Program-made: the position numbers and the translations under genes | NCBI RefSeq assembly: GCF_013283745.1 | Contig: NZ_JABSTZ010000001.1 | Span: 576,406-640,405 of the forward strand | Reading direction: 5' to 3' | DNA: 64,000 nt | Source: Aeromicrobium stalagmiti | GTDB lineage: Bacteria > Actinomycetota > Actinomycetes > Propionibacteriales > Nocardioidaceae | Notes under the pieces: model-generated | Database searches by the model: none | What the model was told of the DNA's origin: nothing | What the model saw: the letters and a program-made list of their open reading frames with translations, nothing else | Shown here: positions 1-8,589 of the stretch, one piece after another | How positions within the stretch are numbered: the first letter of the stretch is position 1 | How the letters are laid out: each line of letters starts with the position of its first letter

Positions 1-84
1 TTCTCCTACAGCCCCGACGTCTCCGAGGCCGACCGCGACGAGACCGCCGCGTCGGTCCTGGCCACCTGGAAGTGGGCCTCCTGA
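1..84 (+). CDS. C-terminal end of an unidentified protein (partial)
   Basis: The window opens inside a reading frame that gives 27 residues, ends in VLATWKWAS and stops at TGA 82-84. The codons are G+C-rich at third positions like the neighbouring genes, so this is probably a real 3' end. The fragment is too short to assign to a family. The next gene, on the opposite strand, ends 36 nt further on, so the two converge. Confidence 0.5.
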   Translation, partial: FSYSPDVSEADRDETAASVLATWKWAS

Positions 85-120
85 CCCGTGCCTGACCCGG
101 TCGCCTGAGTCGCGCGCGAC

Positions 121-762
121 TCAGGCGACCGGCGGTATGACCGCGTCGATGGCTCCGGTGAGCATCAGCACGAGCCCGTCGACCAGCTGCGCACGCGAGG
201 TCGTGCCCGGCCGGACCAGCCAGCGCGAGACCGAGGCGTCGACCATGCCGATCAGCCCCACCGCGAACACGGTGTCGAGCGGCACCGGCGCCGTCAGGCC
301 ACGCTGGTCGAGCAGCTCCTCGGCCATCGCGATCGCGACCTGGGCGAGGCGGTCCTTGACCTGGTCGACGGCCTGCGACTCCGCGCGCTCCGACTCGTGG
401 GACCGGGTGAACCAGTAGAGCGAGCGGTGCTCGTCGATGAAGTCGAGGTAGCCGTCGAGCACCCGCCGCAGCACCGCGACGATGTCGTCGTCACCGTCGA
501 GATCAGTCATGACCCGTTCGTAGACGAGCGTCGCGGCGTGCTCGACGACCGCCTCGTCGAGGTCTCCACGCCCGTCGAACTGGCGATAGAGCACCTGCCG
601 CGTGACGCCGGCCGCGGCCGCGATCTGCTCGACCGACGCACCCGGACCCACCTCGTCGATGACGGCGACGGCCGCCTCGACGAACGCCGCTCGCCGACGA
701 TCGCGATGCCCGGCCCAGCGTGCCGTGCGGCCGTCGGTCTCGGCGGAGGCGCGGGAGGTCAT
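121..762 (-). CDS. TetR/AcrR family transcriptional regulator
   Basis: This 213-residue protein has the TetR layout. An N-terminal three-helix DNA-binding domain lies at about residues 22-70, with a helix-turn-helix around VEQIAAAAGVTRQVLYRQF. An all-helical ligand-binding and dimerisation domain follows. The ATG at 762 has a G-rich stretch just upstream. The gene is divergent from the membrane-anchored protein starting at 846, and the 83-nt gap holds a short palindrome, so the neighbour and itself are the likely targets (inference). The ligand cannot be told from sequence. Confidence 0.9.
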   Translation of the reverse strand: MTSRASAETDGRTARWAGHRDRRRAAFVEAAVAVIDEVGPGASVEQIAAAAGVTRQVLYRQFDGRGDLDEAVVEHAATLVYERVMTDLDGDDDIVAVLRRVLDGYLDFIDEHRSLYWFTRSHESERAESQAVDQVKDRLAQVAIAMAEELLDQRGLTAPVPLDTVFAVGLIGMVDASVSRWLVRPGTTSRAQLVDGLVLMLTGAIDAVIPPVA

Positions 763-795
763 CCCCGCACCCTAGTCGTCGATTAGATGTAACGC

Positions 796-806
796 TACGT
801 AACGTA
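796..806. promoter_or_regulatory. Candidate TetR operator in divergent promoter
   Basis: TACGTAACGTA is a palindrome around a central A, except for that centre. It lies in the 83-nt gap between the divergent TetR gene and the gene at 846, next to the -10-like stretch TATACA. Position and symmetry suggest an operator; there is no direct proof. Confidence 0.35.
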
Positions 807-845
807 TACATTGGGTCACACATACTTCGAGATCAGGAGACCCCG

Positions 846-1475
846 ATGACGACCTCCACCGCCCTGCCCGCGTGGGTCCCGCGGCTCATCGCCGTCCTGC
901 TCGTCGCCGTCCTCGGCCTCATGCTGGTCGCCCTCGCGATCGTGATGCCCGCGCTGCCTCGTCTGGCCGACGCGAGCGACTCGATCCCCACCGCCACCTC
1001 GGTGGTCGACGGCGCCCCCGCCACCCTCGAGCAGGTCGAGCGGATCGACGCGAACGTCGCCGACGTCACGCCGCCGGCGCTCAAGGCCCTCAAGCAGATC
1101 CCCGAGCTGACGCCGCAGCTCGACAAGCTGCTCGCCCAGGCCGACCGCCTGCACACCGACGTCGAGGGTCTGCAGAAGAGCGTCGCGCCCCTCAACCGCA
1201 ATGCCGCTGAGCTCGCCGGCGTCGCCGCCCAGGTGGATGACCTGAGGTCGACCCTGCAGGGCCTGCAGGCGCTCGGCGACCCGCTGGAGCAGCTCGCGAC
1301 GTCCGCCGAGCCCCTCCCCGACGAGCTGCGCCGGCTCAACGAGTCGGCCGCGACCCTGGCGTCCCTGGTCGACCTCGTGCAGCCCCTGCTCGACAGCATC
1401 CAGCGCATGGAGAAGTCCGTCGCGAACCTCGACCAGAAGACCGGGCCGGTGCTGCTTCCCCCGTTCGGCCAGTAG
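846..1475 (+). CDS. Membrane-anchored coiled-coil protein, function unknown
   Basis: The 209-residue product has one N-terminal membrane segment at about residues 10-34 (leucine, valine and alanine rich) and then a long helical region with heptad-like leucines (LEQVERIDANV, LDKLLAQADRL, LRSTLQGLQAL) to a short proline-rich end. I chose ATG 846 because AGGAGA lies 5 nt upstream; an upstream in-frame extension to 720 runs antisense through the TetR gene. No enzyme motif is visible. The layout suggests a structural or scaffold protein in the membrane, presumably controlled by the divergent TetR regulator. Confidence 0.75.
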   Translation: MTTSTALPAWVPRLIAVLLVAVLGLMLVALAIVMPALPRLADASDSIPTATSVVDGAPATLEQVERIDANVADVTPPALKALKQIPELTPQLDKLLAQADRLHTDVEGLQKSVAPLNRNAAELAGVAAQVDDLRSTLQGLQALGDPLEQLATSAEPLPDELRRLNESAATLASLVDLVQPLLDSIQRMEKSVANLDQKTGPVLLPPFGQ

Positions 1476-1505
1476 GCCCGCACCGACGGGGCCTAGTGTG
1501 GGGCC

Positions 1506-1988
1506 ATGAGCGACCCCACGACCGACGACCTCGCACGCTCGATCCTCGCCCTGCTCTGGGAGACGACCGACCACCAGATCAGCCGCGAGATCGCCCACCT
1601 GGCCGACATCGTCGCCGACACGGACGACGACGGGTCGCACGTCGCGCCCGAGGGGATGGTCATGCCCGCGTCGGGCTGCGTCACCGTCAGCGTCGTCGCC
1701 ACCGCGCGTGACCACCAGGGTGTCAGCGAGCAGATGCGGGTCGCGGTGTGGCCCGTCGCCGGCGGTGGGACGGACCCCGCGTTCGTCGTCACGCGCTCGG
1801 ACTCCGACCGCCAGCTGCCCGTCGCGCTGTCCGACGTGCAGCCGGAGGTGACGGCGCACCTGCGCGGTCAGGTCAACGACTTCATCGCAGCGATCATCGC
1901 GCACATGGTCGCCGAGCTGGACGTCAAGATGCAGCGCACCTACATCCGTGAGTCACAGGGCGATCTCGCCGAGTACACCGAGGACTGA
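1506..1988 (+). CDS. Hypothetical soluble protein
   Basis: A 160-residue acidic protein with no signal peptide or membrane segment. The N-terminus (LARSILALLWETTDHQISREI) and C-terminus (VNDFIAAIIAHMVAELDVKM) look helical, and the middle is rich in valine, threonine and glycine as in a beta sheet. I do not recognise the family. It follows the coiled-coil gene by 30 nt on the same strand, so the two may be co-transcribed. It ends at a region of palindromic repeats and converges with the MMPL gene. Confidence 0.7.
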   Translation: MSDPTTDDLARSILALLWETTDHQISREIAHLADIVADTDDDGSHVAPEGMVMPASGCVTVSVVATARDHQGVSEQMRVAVWPVAGGGTDPAFVVTRSDSDRQLPVALSDVQPEVTAHLRGQVNDFIAAIIAHMVAELDVKMQRTYIRESQGDLAEYTED

Positions 1989-2001
1989 CCCGCCCGGGGC
2001 A

Positions 2002-2120
2002 CGGATCCTGAGACATCCGGCCGCCCCAGCAACTCCGATGTCTCACCGTTCACCACGAAGGGGACGGACCCTGAGACATTCGGCCACTCCGGCGACACCT
2101 ATGTCTCAAGATCCGTCCCC
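2002..2120. repeat. Two tandem palindromic units with TGAGACAT/ATGTCTCA arms
   Basis: The gap between two convergent genes holds two related hairpins. Unit 1 has perfect 9-nt arms at 2009-2017 and 2037-2045. Unit 2 has 20-nt arms at 2060-2079 and 2101-2120 that differ at two positions, around a 21-nt loop. Both share the core TGAGACAT...ATGTCTCA and a flanking GGAYCC-like stretch. It may end transcription from both sides. The shared core also suggests a dispersed intergenic repeat family (inference). Confidence 0.75.
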
Positions 2121-2132
2121 CGTCGGGTGACG

Positions 2133-4364
2133 TCAGGCGACCGGCACCGGCTCCTTCTGCTCCTGCGCCCGGTCGTGGGCGGCGAGCGACTCACCCTCGA
2201 TGTCGAGGTTGGGCAGCGCCTTGTCGAGCCAGCGCGGCAGCCACCACATCTTGTCACCGAGCAGGGCCATGAAGGCCGGGACCAGCGTCATGCGGACCAG
2301 GAACGCGTCGGCCAGGATGCCGACCGCGAGGCCGAAGCCGATCGACTTGATCGTGACCTCGTCGCCGAGCGCGAAGCTCGCGAAGACACCGATCATGATG
2401 ACGGCAGCAGCTGTGACGACACGCGCGCCGTACTGGAAGCCGTTGACGACCGCCTCGCCCGCCGGGGTGCCGTGGACGAACTCCTCGCGCATGCGGGAGA
2501 CGAGGAACACCTCGTAGTCCATCGCCAGGCCGAACAGGATGCCCGTCAGCAGCAGCGGCAGCATGAACAGCACGGGCCCCGACTTGTCGATGCCGATCAG
2601 CTCGGCCAGCCAGCCCCACTGGAAGACCGCGACCGTCGCGCCGAGCGAGACGCCGACCGAGAGCAGGAAGCCCAGCACGGCCTTGAGCGGCACCAGGATC
2701 GAGCGGAAGACGACCGTCAGCAGGATGAACGCGAAGCCGACCACGACGAGCAGGTACTTGGGGAACGCCGTCGCGAGGCTCTCAGAGATGTCGACGCCCA
2801 GCGCGGTCTGACCCGTCACCAGCACGTCGGCCTCTCCACCGGCGACGGCCTGACGGATGTCGTCGACGAGCGCCTGGGTGTCCGCGTCGGACGGACCGCT
2901 GCGGGGAGTGACGTTGATCGTCGCGATGTCGGTCTGCGCGAGCTGCTTCTCGAAGTCGGCGAGCTGCGCCGCGTCGGTGGGCACCGGCGAGGCAACAGCG
3001 GCCACGTCCTTCTTGACCGACTCGACCTTGTCGACCGCGGCGTTGACCGCGGCGACCTTAACCTCCGTGCCGTCCACGCCCTGGGTGTCGACGACGACGA
3101 GGAGGGGGCCGTTGGCACCCGCGCCGAAGCCCTCGGCGATCAGGTCGTAGGCGACGCGCGGGCCGGTGCCGTCGGGCGCCGTGCCGTCGTCGGGCAGCGC
3201 CAGCTGCATCGACGCGACGGGGATCGCGATGACGCCGGCCACCACGAGACCGCTCACGAACGTCACGACCTTGTTCTTGGTCACGAAGTCGGCCCAGCGG
3301 CGTCCCAGCGTGCGCTTGCCGTCACGCGCCTCGGGGTCGCGCGCCTTGAGGAACGGCAGCTTGCCGGAGGTGACGCGGCGGCCGGCGAAGCCGAACAGCG
3401 CGGGGAGCATCGTCAGCGCGATGAGCACGGCCACCGCGACGGTGCCGGCCGCGGCCAGACCCATCTCGGTCAGGAACGAGATGTTGACGACCGAGAGACC
3501 GGCCAGCGCGATGATGACCGTGAGTCCGGCGAAGATGACGGCAGAGCCTGCCGTGCCGACGGCCCGACCGGCAGCCTCCTCGTACGACTTGCCGGTCTGC
3601 ACCTCGTGCCGGTAGCGCGACACGATGAACAGCGCGTAGTCGATGCCGACCGCCAGGCCGAGCATCGTGGCCAGGATCGGCGTGGTCGAGCCGAGGTCGA
3701 CGAAGCCGGTGAGCGTCGTGATCGACGTGACGCCGATGCCGACACCGATCAGCGCCGTCAGCAGCGGCATGCCGGCCACCAGCAGGGAGCCGAACGTGAT
3801 GATCAGGACGATGATCGCGACGGCGATGCCGAGCAGCTCGGTCGTGCCGGTCTCGGGGATCTCCTGCAGGGCGTCGCCACCGATGGCGACCGTGAGGCCG
3901 GCCTTCTCGGCGTCCGCCGCAGCATCCTCGAGGGCGGTCCGGTCGGCGTCGGTCAGCTCGACGGACGTCTTGCTGTACTGGATCGCGGCGTAGCCGATCG
4001 TGCCGTCCTCCGACGTCTGCGCCAGCACGCGCTGGGCGGCCGGTGTCTGGACGTTCGCCGAGTCGACCTCGGCCAGGGCGGTGTCGATCGCCTTCTGGTT
4101 CGTGGGGTCGCTGAGCTTCGTGCCGTCGGGCGCCTGGAAGACGAGGCGGGCCGTGGCGCCGTCGGCGGCGGTGTCGGTGCGCTCCTGGATCAGGTCGAAC
4201 GCCTTGGTCGACTCGATGCCCGGCAGGCTGAACTGGTCGGACGTCTTGCCCGACAGCGTCGCCGATCCGACGCCCATGAGGATCAGCAGGGCGATCCAGA
4301 ACGAGACGACGATCCGGCGGTGGCGAAAGGACCACCGTCCGAGTCGATAGAGGTGCCAAGCCAT
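2133..4364 (-). CDS. MMPL/RND family membrane transporter
   Basis: A 743-residue inner-membrane protein of the MMPL branch of RND transporters, which export lipids or drugs using the proton gradient. It shows the family's duplicated plan: one N-terminal membrane helix (about 16-36), a large outer domain, a bundle of five helices, then the same again. The conserved membrane Asp-Tyr pairs are present at about residue 243 (GIDYALFIVSRYRHE) and 615 (AMDYEVFLVSRMREE). I chose ATG 4364 because GGGAGAAAACAC precedes it; the longer frame to 4694 overlaps the upstream TetR gene. That TetR gene lies 82 nt upstream on the same strand and probably controls it. The substrate is unknown. Confidence 0.93.
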   Translation of the reverse strand: MAWHLYRLGRWSFRHRRIVVSFWIALLILMGVGSATLSGKTSDQFSLPGIESTKAFDLIQERTDTAADGATARLVFQAPDGTKLSDPTNQKAIDTALAEVDSANVQTPAAQRVLAQTSEDGTIGYAAIQYSKTSVELTDADRTALEDAAADAEKAGLTVAIGGDALQEIPETGTTELLGIAVAIIVLIITFGSLLVAGMPLLTALIGVGIGVTSITTLTGFVDLGSTTPILATMLGLAVGIDYALFIVSRYRHEVQTGKSYEEAAGRAVGTAGSAVIFAGLTVIIALAGLSVVNISFLTEMGLAAAGTVAVAVLIALTMLPALFGFAGRRVTSGKLPFLKARDPEARDGKRTLGRRWADFVTKNKVVTFVSGLVVAGVIAIPVASMQLALPDDGTAPDGTGPRVAYDLIAEGFGAGANGPLLVVVDTQGVDGTEVKVAAVNAAVDKVESVKKDVAAVASPVPTDAAQLADFEKQLAQTDIATINVTPRSGPSDADTQALVDDIRQAVAGGEADVLVTGQTALGVDISESLATAFPKYLLVVVGFAFILLTVVFRSILVPLKAVLGFLLSVGVSLGATVAVFQWGWLAELIGIDKSGPVLFMLPLLLTGILFGLAMDYEVFLVSRMREEFVHGTPAGEAVVNGFQYGARVVTAAAVIMIGVFASFALGDEVTIKSIGFGLAVGILADAFLVRMTLVPAFMALLGDKMWWLPRWLDKALPNLDIEGESLAAHDRAQEQKEPVPVA

Positions 4365-4446
4365 GTGTTTTCTCCCTCGAGAAGTGTCAGTTGGGGCGGT
4401 GGTGCGGTCTGGTGGTGGGCCAGGTGGTGCGGGTCGGTGATGCAGG

Positions 4447-5010
4447 TCAGTGGATGCCGAGGGCGGGCAGGAGCGCGCCGTCGAAGTAGCGGCGGAGGAA
4501 GTCCGCAGACGGCTCCTCCCCCTCGAGCAGGTGATGCAGCACGACCGGCGCGATGAAGACGTAATCGACGAACGGCAGGGCCGGGCAGTCCGCGGCGACC
4601 TCGCCCCGGTCGACCGCACGCGCGATGACCGACCGGATGCGCTCACGCCCCGGCTCGAGGATCTGGTCGCGCACGGCCGCCGCGAGCTCGTCATCCTGAC
4701 GGATCGCGTGCATGATCGCGGCGATCAGGTCCGCGTCCTTGTCGTGCTCCTCGGAGCGGTCGATGATCGCCATCAGGTCGCCGCGCAGGGTCCCGGTGTC
4801 GGGCGGTTCCTGCTCGTGGTCGCCGACACACTTCATCGCCTCGACCACGAGGGCGGACTTGCTGCCCCACTGGCGGTAGAGGGTCGCCTTGCTCGACCGG
4901 GTCGCCTCGGCGACCTGGTCCATCGTGACGTTGTCGTAGCCACGCTCGGCCACGAGCCGGAGCGTGCCGAGATAGAACTCCTGCAGCCTCTCGGCGGACA
5001 TCCTGCTCAC
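4447..5010 (-). CDS. TetR/AcrR family regulator, probably of the MMPL exporter
   Basis: This 187-residue regulator has a typical TetR N-terminal DNA-binding domain, with the recognition region near residues 25-50 (MDQVAEATRSSKATLYRQW), and a helical C-terminal domain. The GTG at 5010 has AGGAG at a good distance; an ATG three codons on (5001) is an alternative. The perfect inverted repeat CGAAACTGTTTCG lies 17-29 nt upstream, as expected for self-repression. The MMPL gene follows on the same strand, so the pair looks like a repressor and efflux unit (inference from order). Confidence 0.9.
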   Translation of the reverse strand: MSRMSAERLQEFYLGTLRLVAERGYDNVTMDQVAEATRSSKATLYRQWGSKSALVVEAMKCVGDHEQEPPDTGTLRGDLMAIIDRSEEHDKDADLIAAIMHAIRQDDELAAAVRDQILEPGRERIRSVIARAVDRGEVAADCPALPFVDYVFIAPVVLHHLLEGEEPSADFLRRYFDGALLPALGIH

Positions 5011-5026
5011 GGGCTCTCCTAGCGTA

Positions 5027-5039
5027 CGAAACTGTTTCG
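5027..5039. promoter_or_regulatory. Probable TetR operator CGAAACTGTTTCG
   Basis: A perfect inverted repeat, CGAAAC and GTTTCG around a single T, directly upstream of the TetR gene starting at 5010. It is followed by another TTTCG half-site. It is a likely autoregulatory operator. Confidence 0.55.
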
Positions 5040-5142
5040 TTTCGATATTAGCCCGCTGTTCCGCCCGTCCGCAATCGTCCCCGAGTGACGTCCGTCACCG
5101 CGCGTGTCTGTCGATGTCAGCACCCGCCGCTAGCCTCACGGC

Positions 5143-6339
5143 ATGCGCCACCTCGACGACGACGAACGGCGGCGCCGGCTCGGCACCCGCCACCGCCTCG
5201 CCCCCGGCACCCGTGACGGCGACGTCGTGGCCGCCGCGGCATCGGTGGTGGGCCTGCACGGCACCGACCCGGCATCGACCTTCCTCGCCGCGTGGGCGCG
5301 CACCGAGGGCGTCCACGTCGCCGAGGTCGAGCGGGCGCTCTACGACGACCGCAGCATCGTGCGGGTGCTGGCGATGCGGCGCACCGTGTTCGCCGTCCCG
5401 GCCGTCAACGTGCCGGTGGTCCTGGCCGGTGCCGCCGACGACGTGGCTCGCGAGGAGCGCCGCAAGCTGCACCTGCAGCTCGCAGCCAGCGGGATCGACG
5501 ACCCGGCGACCTGGCTCGAGGCCGTCGCTCGGGTCGCGGTCGACCACGTACGGTCGGAGGGCGAGGTCACGTCGACCGAGCTCGCAGCAGCCGACGAGCG
5601 CCTCGCCACGCCCCTGGTGCTGGCGGCCGGCACCCGCAACGAGACGACGCAGAAGGTCGCCAGCCGGCTGCTCACGATGCTGTCGGCCGAGGGGCGCGTC
5701 GTGCGCACCCGTCCGCGCGGATCGTGGACGTCGAGCCAGTTCCGCTGGTCGACGCTCGACCTGTGGTCACCCGGCGCGTCAGCGACGGTCGACCCGCTCG
5801 AGGCCGAGGCGGCGCTCGCACGGCTGTGGCTCGCCCGGTTCGGTCCGGCACTCCCCGACGACCTCACCTGGTGGACGCGCTGGACCAAGACCCGCACCCG
5901 TCGGGCTCTCGCGGCATCGGGCGCCGTCGAGGTCCCGCTCGACGGCGGCACCGGCGTCGTCCTGCCCGACGACCTCGAGCCGACACCGCCCGTCGAGCCG
6001 TGGGCCGCGCTGCTGCCCGCGCTCGACCCGACGACGATGGGCTGGAAGCAGCGCGACTGGTATCTCGGCGACCACGGCACGGCGCTGTTCGACGTCAACG
6101 GCAATGCCAGCCCCACGGCGTGGTGGGACGGCCGCATCGTCGGTGGCTGGGCGCACCAGCCGAGCGGCGAGATCAGCATCAGGCTGCTCGACGACGTCGG
6201 CGCCGAGGCCGCGACGGCCTTCGATGCCTGTGCCGAGCGCCTCGTCGGGCAGCTCGGCGACGTCCGCCTCACCGCCCGGGCCCGGGGCTACTCACCCCTG
6301 GAGAAGGAGCTGCTGGGCCGCACGACCGGCCGACAGTGA
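5143..6339 (+). CDS. Winged-helix DNA-binding protein of the AlkZ/YcaQ-like family
   Basis: A 398-residue protein resembling the HTH_42 family (winged-helix DNA-binding, AlkZ/AlkX/YcaQ-like), whose best-known members are DNA glycosylases for alkylated or crosslinked bases. Landmarks are VVGLHGTDPAS near residue 40, MRRTVFAVP near 77 and a conserved C-terminal region with WYLGDHGTALFD and WWDGRIVGGW. I do not see the QxQ or QxD catalytic motif known from AlkZ and YcaQ; its place seems taken by HGTDPAS, so activity is uncertain. It stands alone and converges with the TIGR03086 gene. Confidence 0.8.
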   Translation: MRHLDDDERRRRLGTRHRLAPGTRDGDVVAAAASVVGLHGTDPASTFLAAWARTEGVHVAEVERALYDDRSIVRVLAMRRTVFAVPAVNVPVVLAGAADDVAREERRKLHLQLAASGIDDPATWLEAVARVAVDHVRSEGEVTSTELAAADERLATPLVLAAGTRNETTQKVASRLLTMLSAEGRVVRTRPRGSWTSSQFRWSTLDLWSPGASATVDPLEAEAALARLWLARFGPALPDDLTWWTRWTKTRTRRALAASGAVEVPLDGGTGVVLPDDLEPTPPVEPWAALLPALDPTTMGWKQRDWYLGDHGTALFDVNGNASPTAWWDGRIVGGWAHQPSGEISIRLLDDVGAEAATAFDACAERLVGQLGDVRLTARARGYSPLEKELLGRTTGRQ

Positions 6340-6372
6340 ACGACCCGCTGCGGCCACGATCGGCGGCGCCGG

Positions 6373-6927
6373 TCAGGGTCGCCAGGCAGGGTCGCGGCCG
6401 ATGAAGCCGAGCAGACGGTCCTGCACCGGCGCCCCGTCGGGCACCGCAACGGCGGGGCCGTACTGGCCGGAGCCCCGCAGCAGCTCCTCGATCGGCGTCA
6501 TCCCCGACAGCAGGGCCTCGCAGAAGCCGGCGTCGAGCGTGTCGTCCTGGCCGGTCGCCCGCGCCAGGTCCCACGTGTGCATGAAGACGTCGGCGACGTA
6601 GAAGCTGTCGACCGCCTGGCCGAGCACCTGCGTGCCAGCGTGCGGATGGGTGAACTCCTCGGACGCGCGGGGCGACTCGAGCAGCGCCTGGACCGCGTCG
6701 GCATGGTGGTGCCACGCGGCCACCGGGTCGTCGGCGACGACAGGCCCCGGGGGCAGGGCGACTCCACCACCGGCGAGGAACCCCGGCAGCCAGGTCACCA
6801 GGTGGTCCACGACGTCGCGCGCCGTCCAGCCGTCGACGGGGGCGGGCGCGTCCCAGTCGGCGGTGCCTGCGACCCGGTCGGTGAAGTTCGCTGCGACGAC
6901 ACGGTGGTGATCGGCCGGTGAGGTCAT
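6373..6927 (-). CDS. TIGR03086 family metal-binding protein (DinB-like fold)
   Basis: A 184-residue protein of the TIGR03086 / mycothiol-dependent maleylpyruvate isomerase-like group, four-helix-bundle proteins that bind a divalent metal with histidines. Visible landmarks are WDAPAPVDGWTARDVVDHLVTW near the N-terminus, AWHHHADAV in the middle and DVFMHTWDLARATG near residue 117. It overlaps the end of the ECF42 sigma gene by 4 nt and so is probably translationally coupled to it. It is the last gene of the four-gene operon. The substrate is unknown, and the thiol dependence is inferred from the family only. Confidence 0.85.
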   Translation of the reverse strand: MTSPADHHRVVAANFTDRVAGTADWDAPAPVDGWTARDVVDHLVTWLPGFLAGGGVALPPGPVVADDPVAAWHHHADAVQALLESPRASEEFTHPHAGTQVLGQAVDSFYVADVFMHTWDLARATGQDDTLDAGFCEALLSGMTPIEELLRGSGQYGPAVAVPDGAPVQDRLLGFIGRDPAWRP

Positions 6928-8189
6928 GGGCGGGGTCCTTCATTGTCGAGGTCGGCGGCGCGGCCCAGCAGGAACGTCCGCTCCTGCTGGTTGTCGGTCA
7001 TCGTCGCAGCACGCGCGAGCTCGCCGCGAGCCTCGTCGACGCGTCCGAGCTGAGCGAGGAGATCTCCTCGGACGCTCGGGAGCAGGTGATAGCCCGAGAG
7101 CTCCGGCAGGTCGATGAGCTGATCGACCAGTGCCAGGCCGGCGGCCGGGCCTGCAGCCTTCGACACCGCGACGGCCCGGTTGAGCTCGACGACCGCCGAT
7201 CCGGTGAGCACGGCGAGGGACTCGTAGAGCGTCGCGACACGGGCCCAGTCGGTCGCCTCCGCGACACGCGCCCGGGAGTGACAGGCGGCGATCTCGGCCT
7301 GCAGGACGTACGGCCCGGGCGACCCCGGCACGGCGCTCGCCCTGTCGAGGGCTGCGAGGCCACGGCGGACCAGCAGCCCGTCCCAGCGCGTGCGGTCCTG
7401 GTCGGGCAGCAGCACCGGCGCACCTTCAGCATCGGTGCGGGCCGCGGCCCGGGAGTGCTGCAGATCCATCAGCGCCACCAGCCCGAGCACCTCCGGGTCA
7501 CCCGGCACCAGAGCGGCGAGGACCCGACCCAGACGGATCGCCTCGTCGCACAGGCCCGGCCGCAGCAGGTCGTCCCCGGCCGTTGCCGAGTAGCCCTCGT
7601 TGAACAGCAGGTAGACGACCCGGAGGACGCCGGTGAGCCGCTCGGCGCGCTCGTCGGGCGACGGCTCCTCCATCGGCGCCTCGACCCGGGCGAGCGTCTT
7701 CTTGGCGCGGGTGATGCGCGCGGCGACGGTCGACTCAGAGGTCAGGAACGATCGCGCGATCTCGCGAGCCGTCAGGCCAGCCAGGAGCCGCAGCGTCAAC
7801 GAGACCTGCGCGTCGGAGCCGAGCGACGGGTGACAGCAGATGAACATCAGGCGCAGGACGTCGTCGTCGACGTGGTCGATCGCTGACTCGATGCCGTCCA
7901 CGACGTCCGCCCCTCTCCGCTCGGCGACCTCGGCATAGGCCCGGTCCTGACGCTCGCGGCGGCGGAACCCGTCGATCGCCCGCCGCTTCGCCACAGCCAT
8001 CAGCCACGCGGCGGGGTTGGCCGGGATGCCGTCGCGCGCCCACTGAGACAGCGCCGCCTCGAGCGCGTCCTGGGCCAGGTCCTCGGCCAGGGCGACGTCG
8101 CGGGTGATCCGCACGAGCGCCGCGACGAGGCGGGTCGACTCGATGCGCCACACCGCCTCGATCGAGCGGTGGAGGTCGGCCTCGGACAT
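6924..8189 (-). CDS. RNA polymerase sigma factor, ECF42 group
   Basis: The 421-residue protein is longer than ordinary ECF sigma factors. A sigma-2 region is at about 15-85 (DVALAEDLAQDALEAAL, NPAAWLMAVAKRRAIDGFRR) and a sigma-4 region at about 120-170 (LTLRLLAGLTAREIARSFL). A C-terminal extension of about 230 residues is rich in helical repeats (LFNEGY..., LLDLIDLPE-like). This architecture and the two upstream DGPF genes define group ECF42, which has no classical anti-sigma factor; the extension is thought to control activity. It is the third gene of an operon whose promoter matches the ECF42 motif, so positive autoregulation is likely. Confidence 0.93.
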   Translation of the reverse strand: MSEADLHRSIEAVWRIESTRLVAALVRITRDVALAEDLAQDALEAALSQWARDGIPANPAAWLMAVAKRRAIDGFRRRERQDRAYAEVAERRGADVVDGIESAIDHVDDDVLRLMFICCHPSLGSDAQVSLTLRLLAGLTAREIARSFLTSESTVAARITRAKKTLARVEAPMEEPSPDERAERLTGVLRVVYLLFNEGYSATAGDDLLRPGLCDEAIRLGRVLAALVPGDPEVLGLVALMDLQHSRAAARTDAEGAPVLLPDQDRTRWDGLLVRRGLAALDRASAVPGSPGPYVLQAEIAACHSRARVAEATDWARVATLYESLAVLTGSAVVELNRAVAVSKAAGPAAGLALVDQLIDLPELSGYHLLPSVRGDLLAQLGRVDEARGELARAATMTDNQQERTFLLGRAADLDNEGPRP

Positions 8190-8222
8190 GAGTCCGATCC
8201 AACCACCACCACCCGACGGACG

Positions 8223-8588
8223 TCACCCGTTGGGACCCTCGGCGATCTGACGCACCTCGGCGGTGAAGGCCAGCCCGGACCAGTGGACGGCGTGCATCTC
8301 GACGAACGCACGGGTCCACCGTGCCATGGCCTCGGGCGACGGGGACTCGACGATGAAGAAGCCGCCGATGACCTCCTTCGCCTCCGCGAACGGCCCGTCG
8401 AGCACCGACACCCGTCCGCCCTCGGTGCGGACGAGCGCGCCCGGCTCGCGCGGCAGCAGACCGCCGTCGCCGACGATCTCACCGTCGGTCGTGTCGGCGC
8501 GGAGCTCGGTCATCGCCGCGAACAGCGACTCGGGCGGTCCTCCGGCGTCGCCCTCGCCCGGATCGTGCACCAGCAGCAGGAATCGCAT
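8223..8588 (-). CDS. DGPF-domain (YCII-related) protein
   Basis: A 121-residue protein with the hallmark DGPFAEAKEVIGGFF near residue 63, placing it in the YCII/DGPF family that accompanies ECF42 sigma factors. MRFLLLVHD begins the ferredoxin-like fold. The gene starts one nucleotide after the stop of the preceding DGPF gene and ends 33 nt before the sigma gene, so all are one transcript. A sensing or small-molecule enzymatic role has been proposed for the family, but its activity is not known. Confidence 0.92.
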   Translation of the reverse strand: MRFLLLVHDPGEGDAGGPPESLFAAMTELRADTTDGEIVGDGGLLPREPGALVRTEGGRVSVLDGPFAEAKEVIGGFFIVESPSPEAMARWTRAFVEMHAVHWSGLAFTAEVRQIAEGPNG

Positions 8589-8589
8589 C

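Noticed and set aside
2127..4556. 809-residue open frame on the plus strand
   Set aside because: It runs antisense to the MMPL gene and is an artefact of high G+C at third codon positions; its translation is full of Arg, Asp, Gly and repeats.
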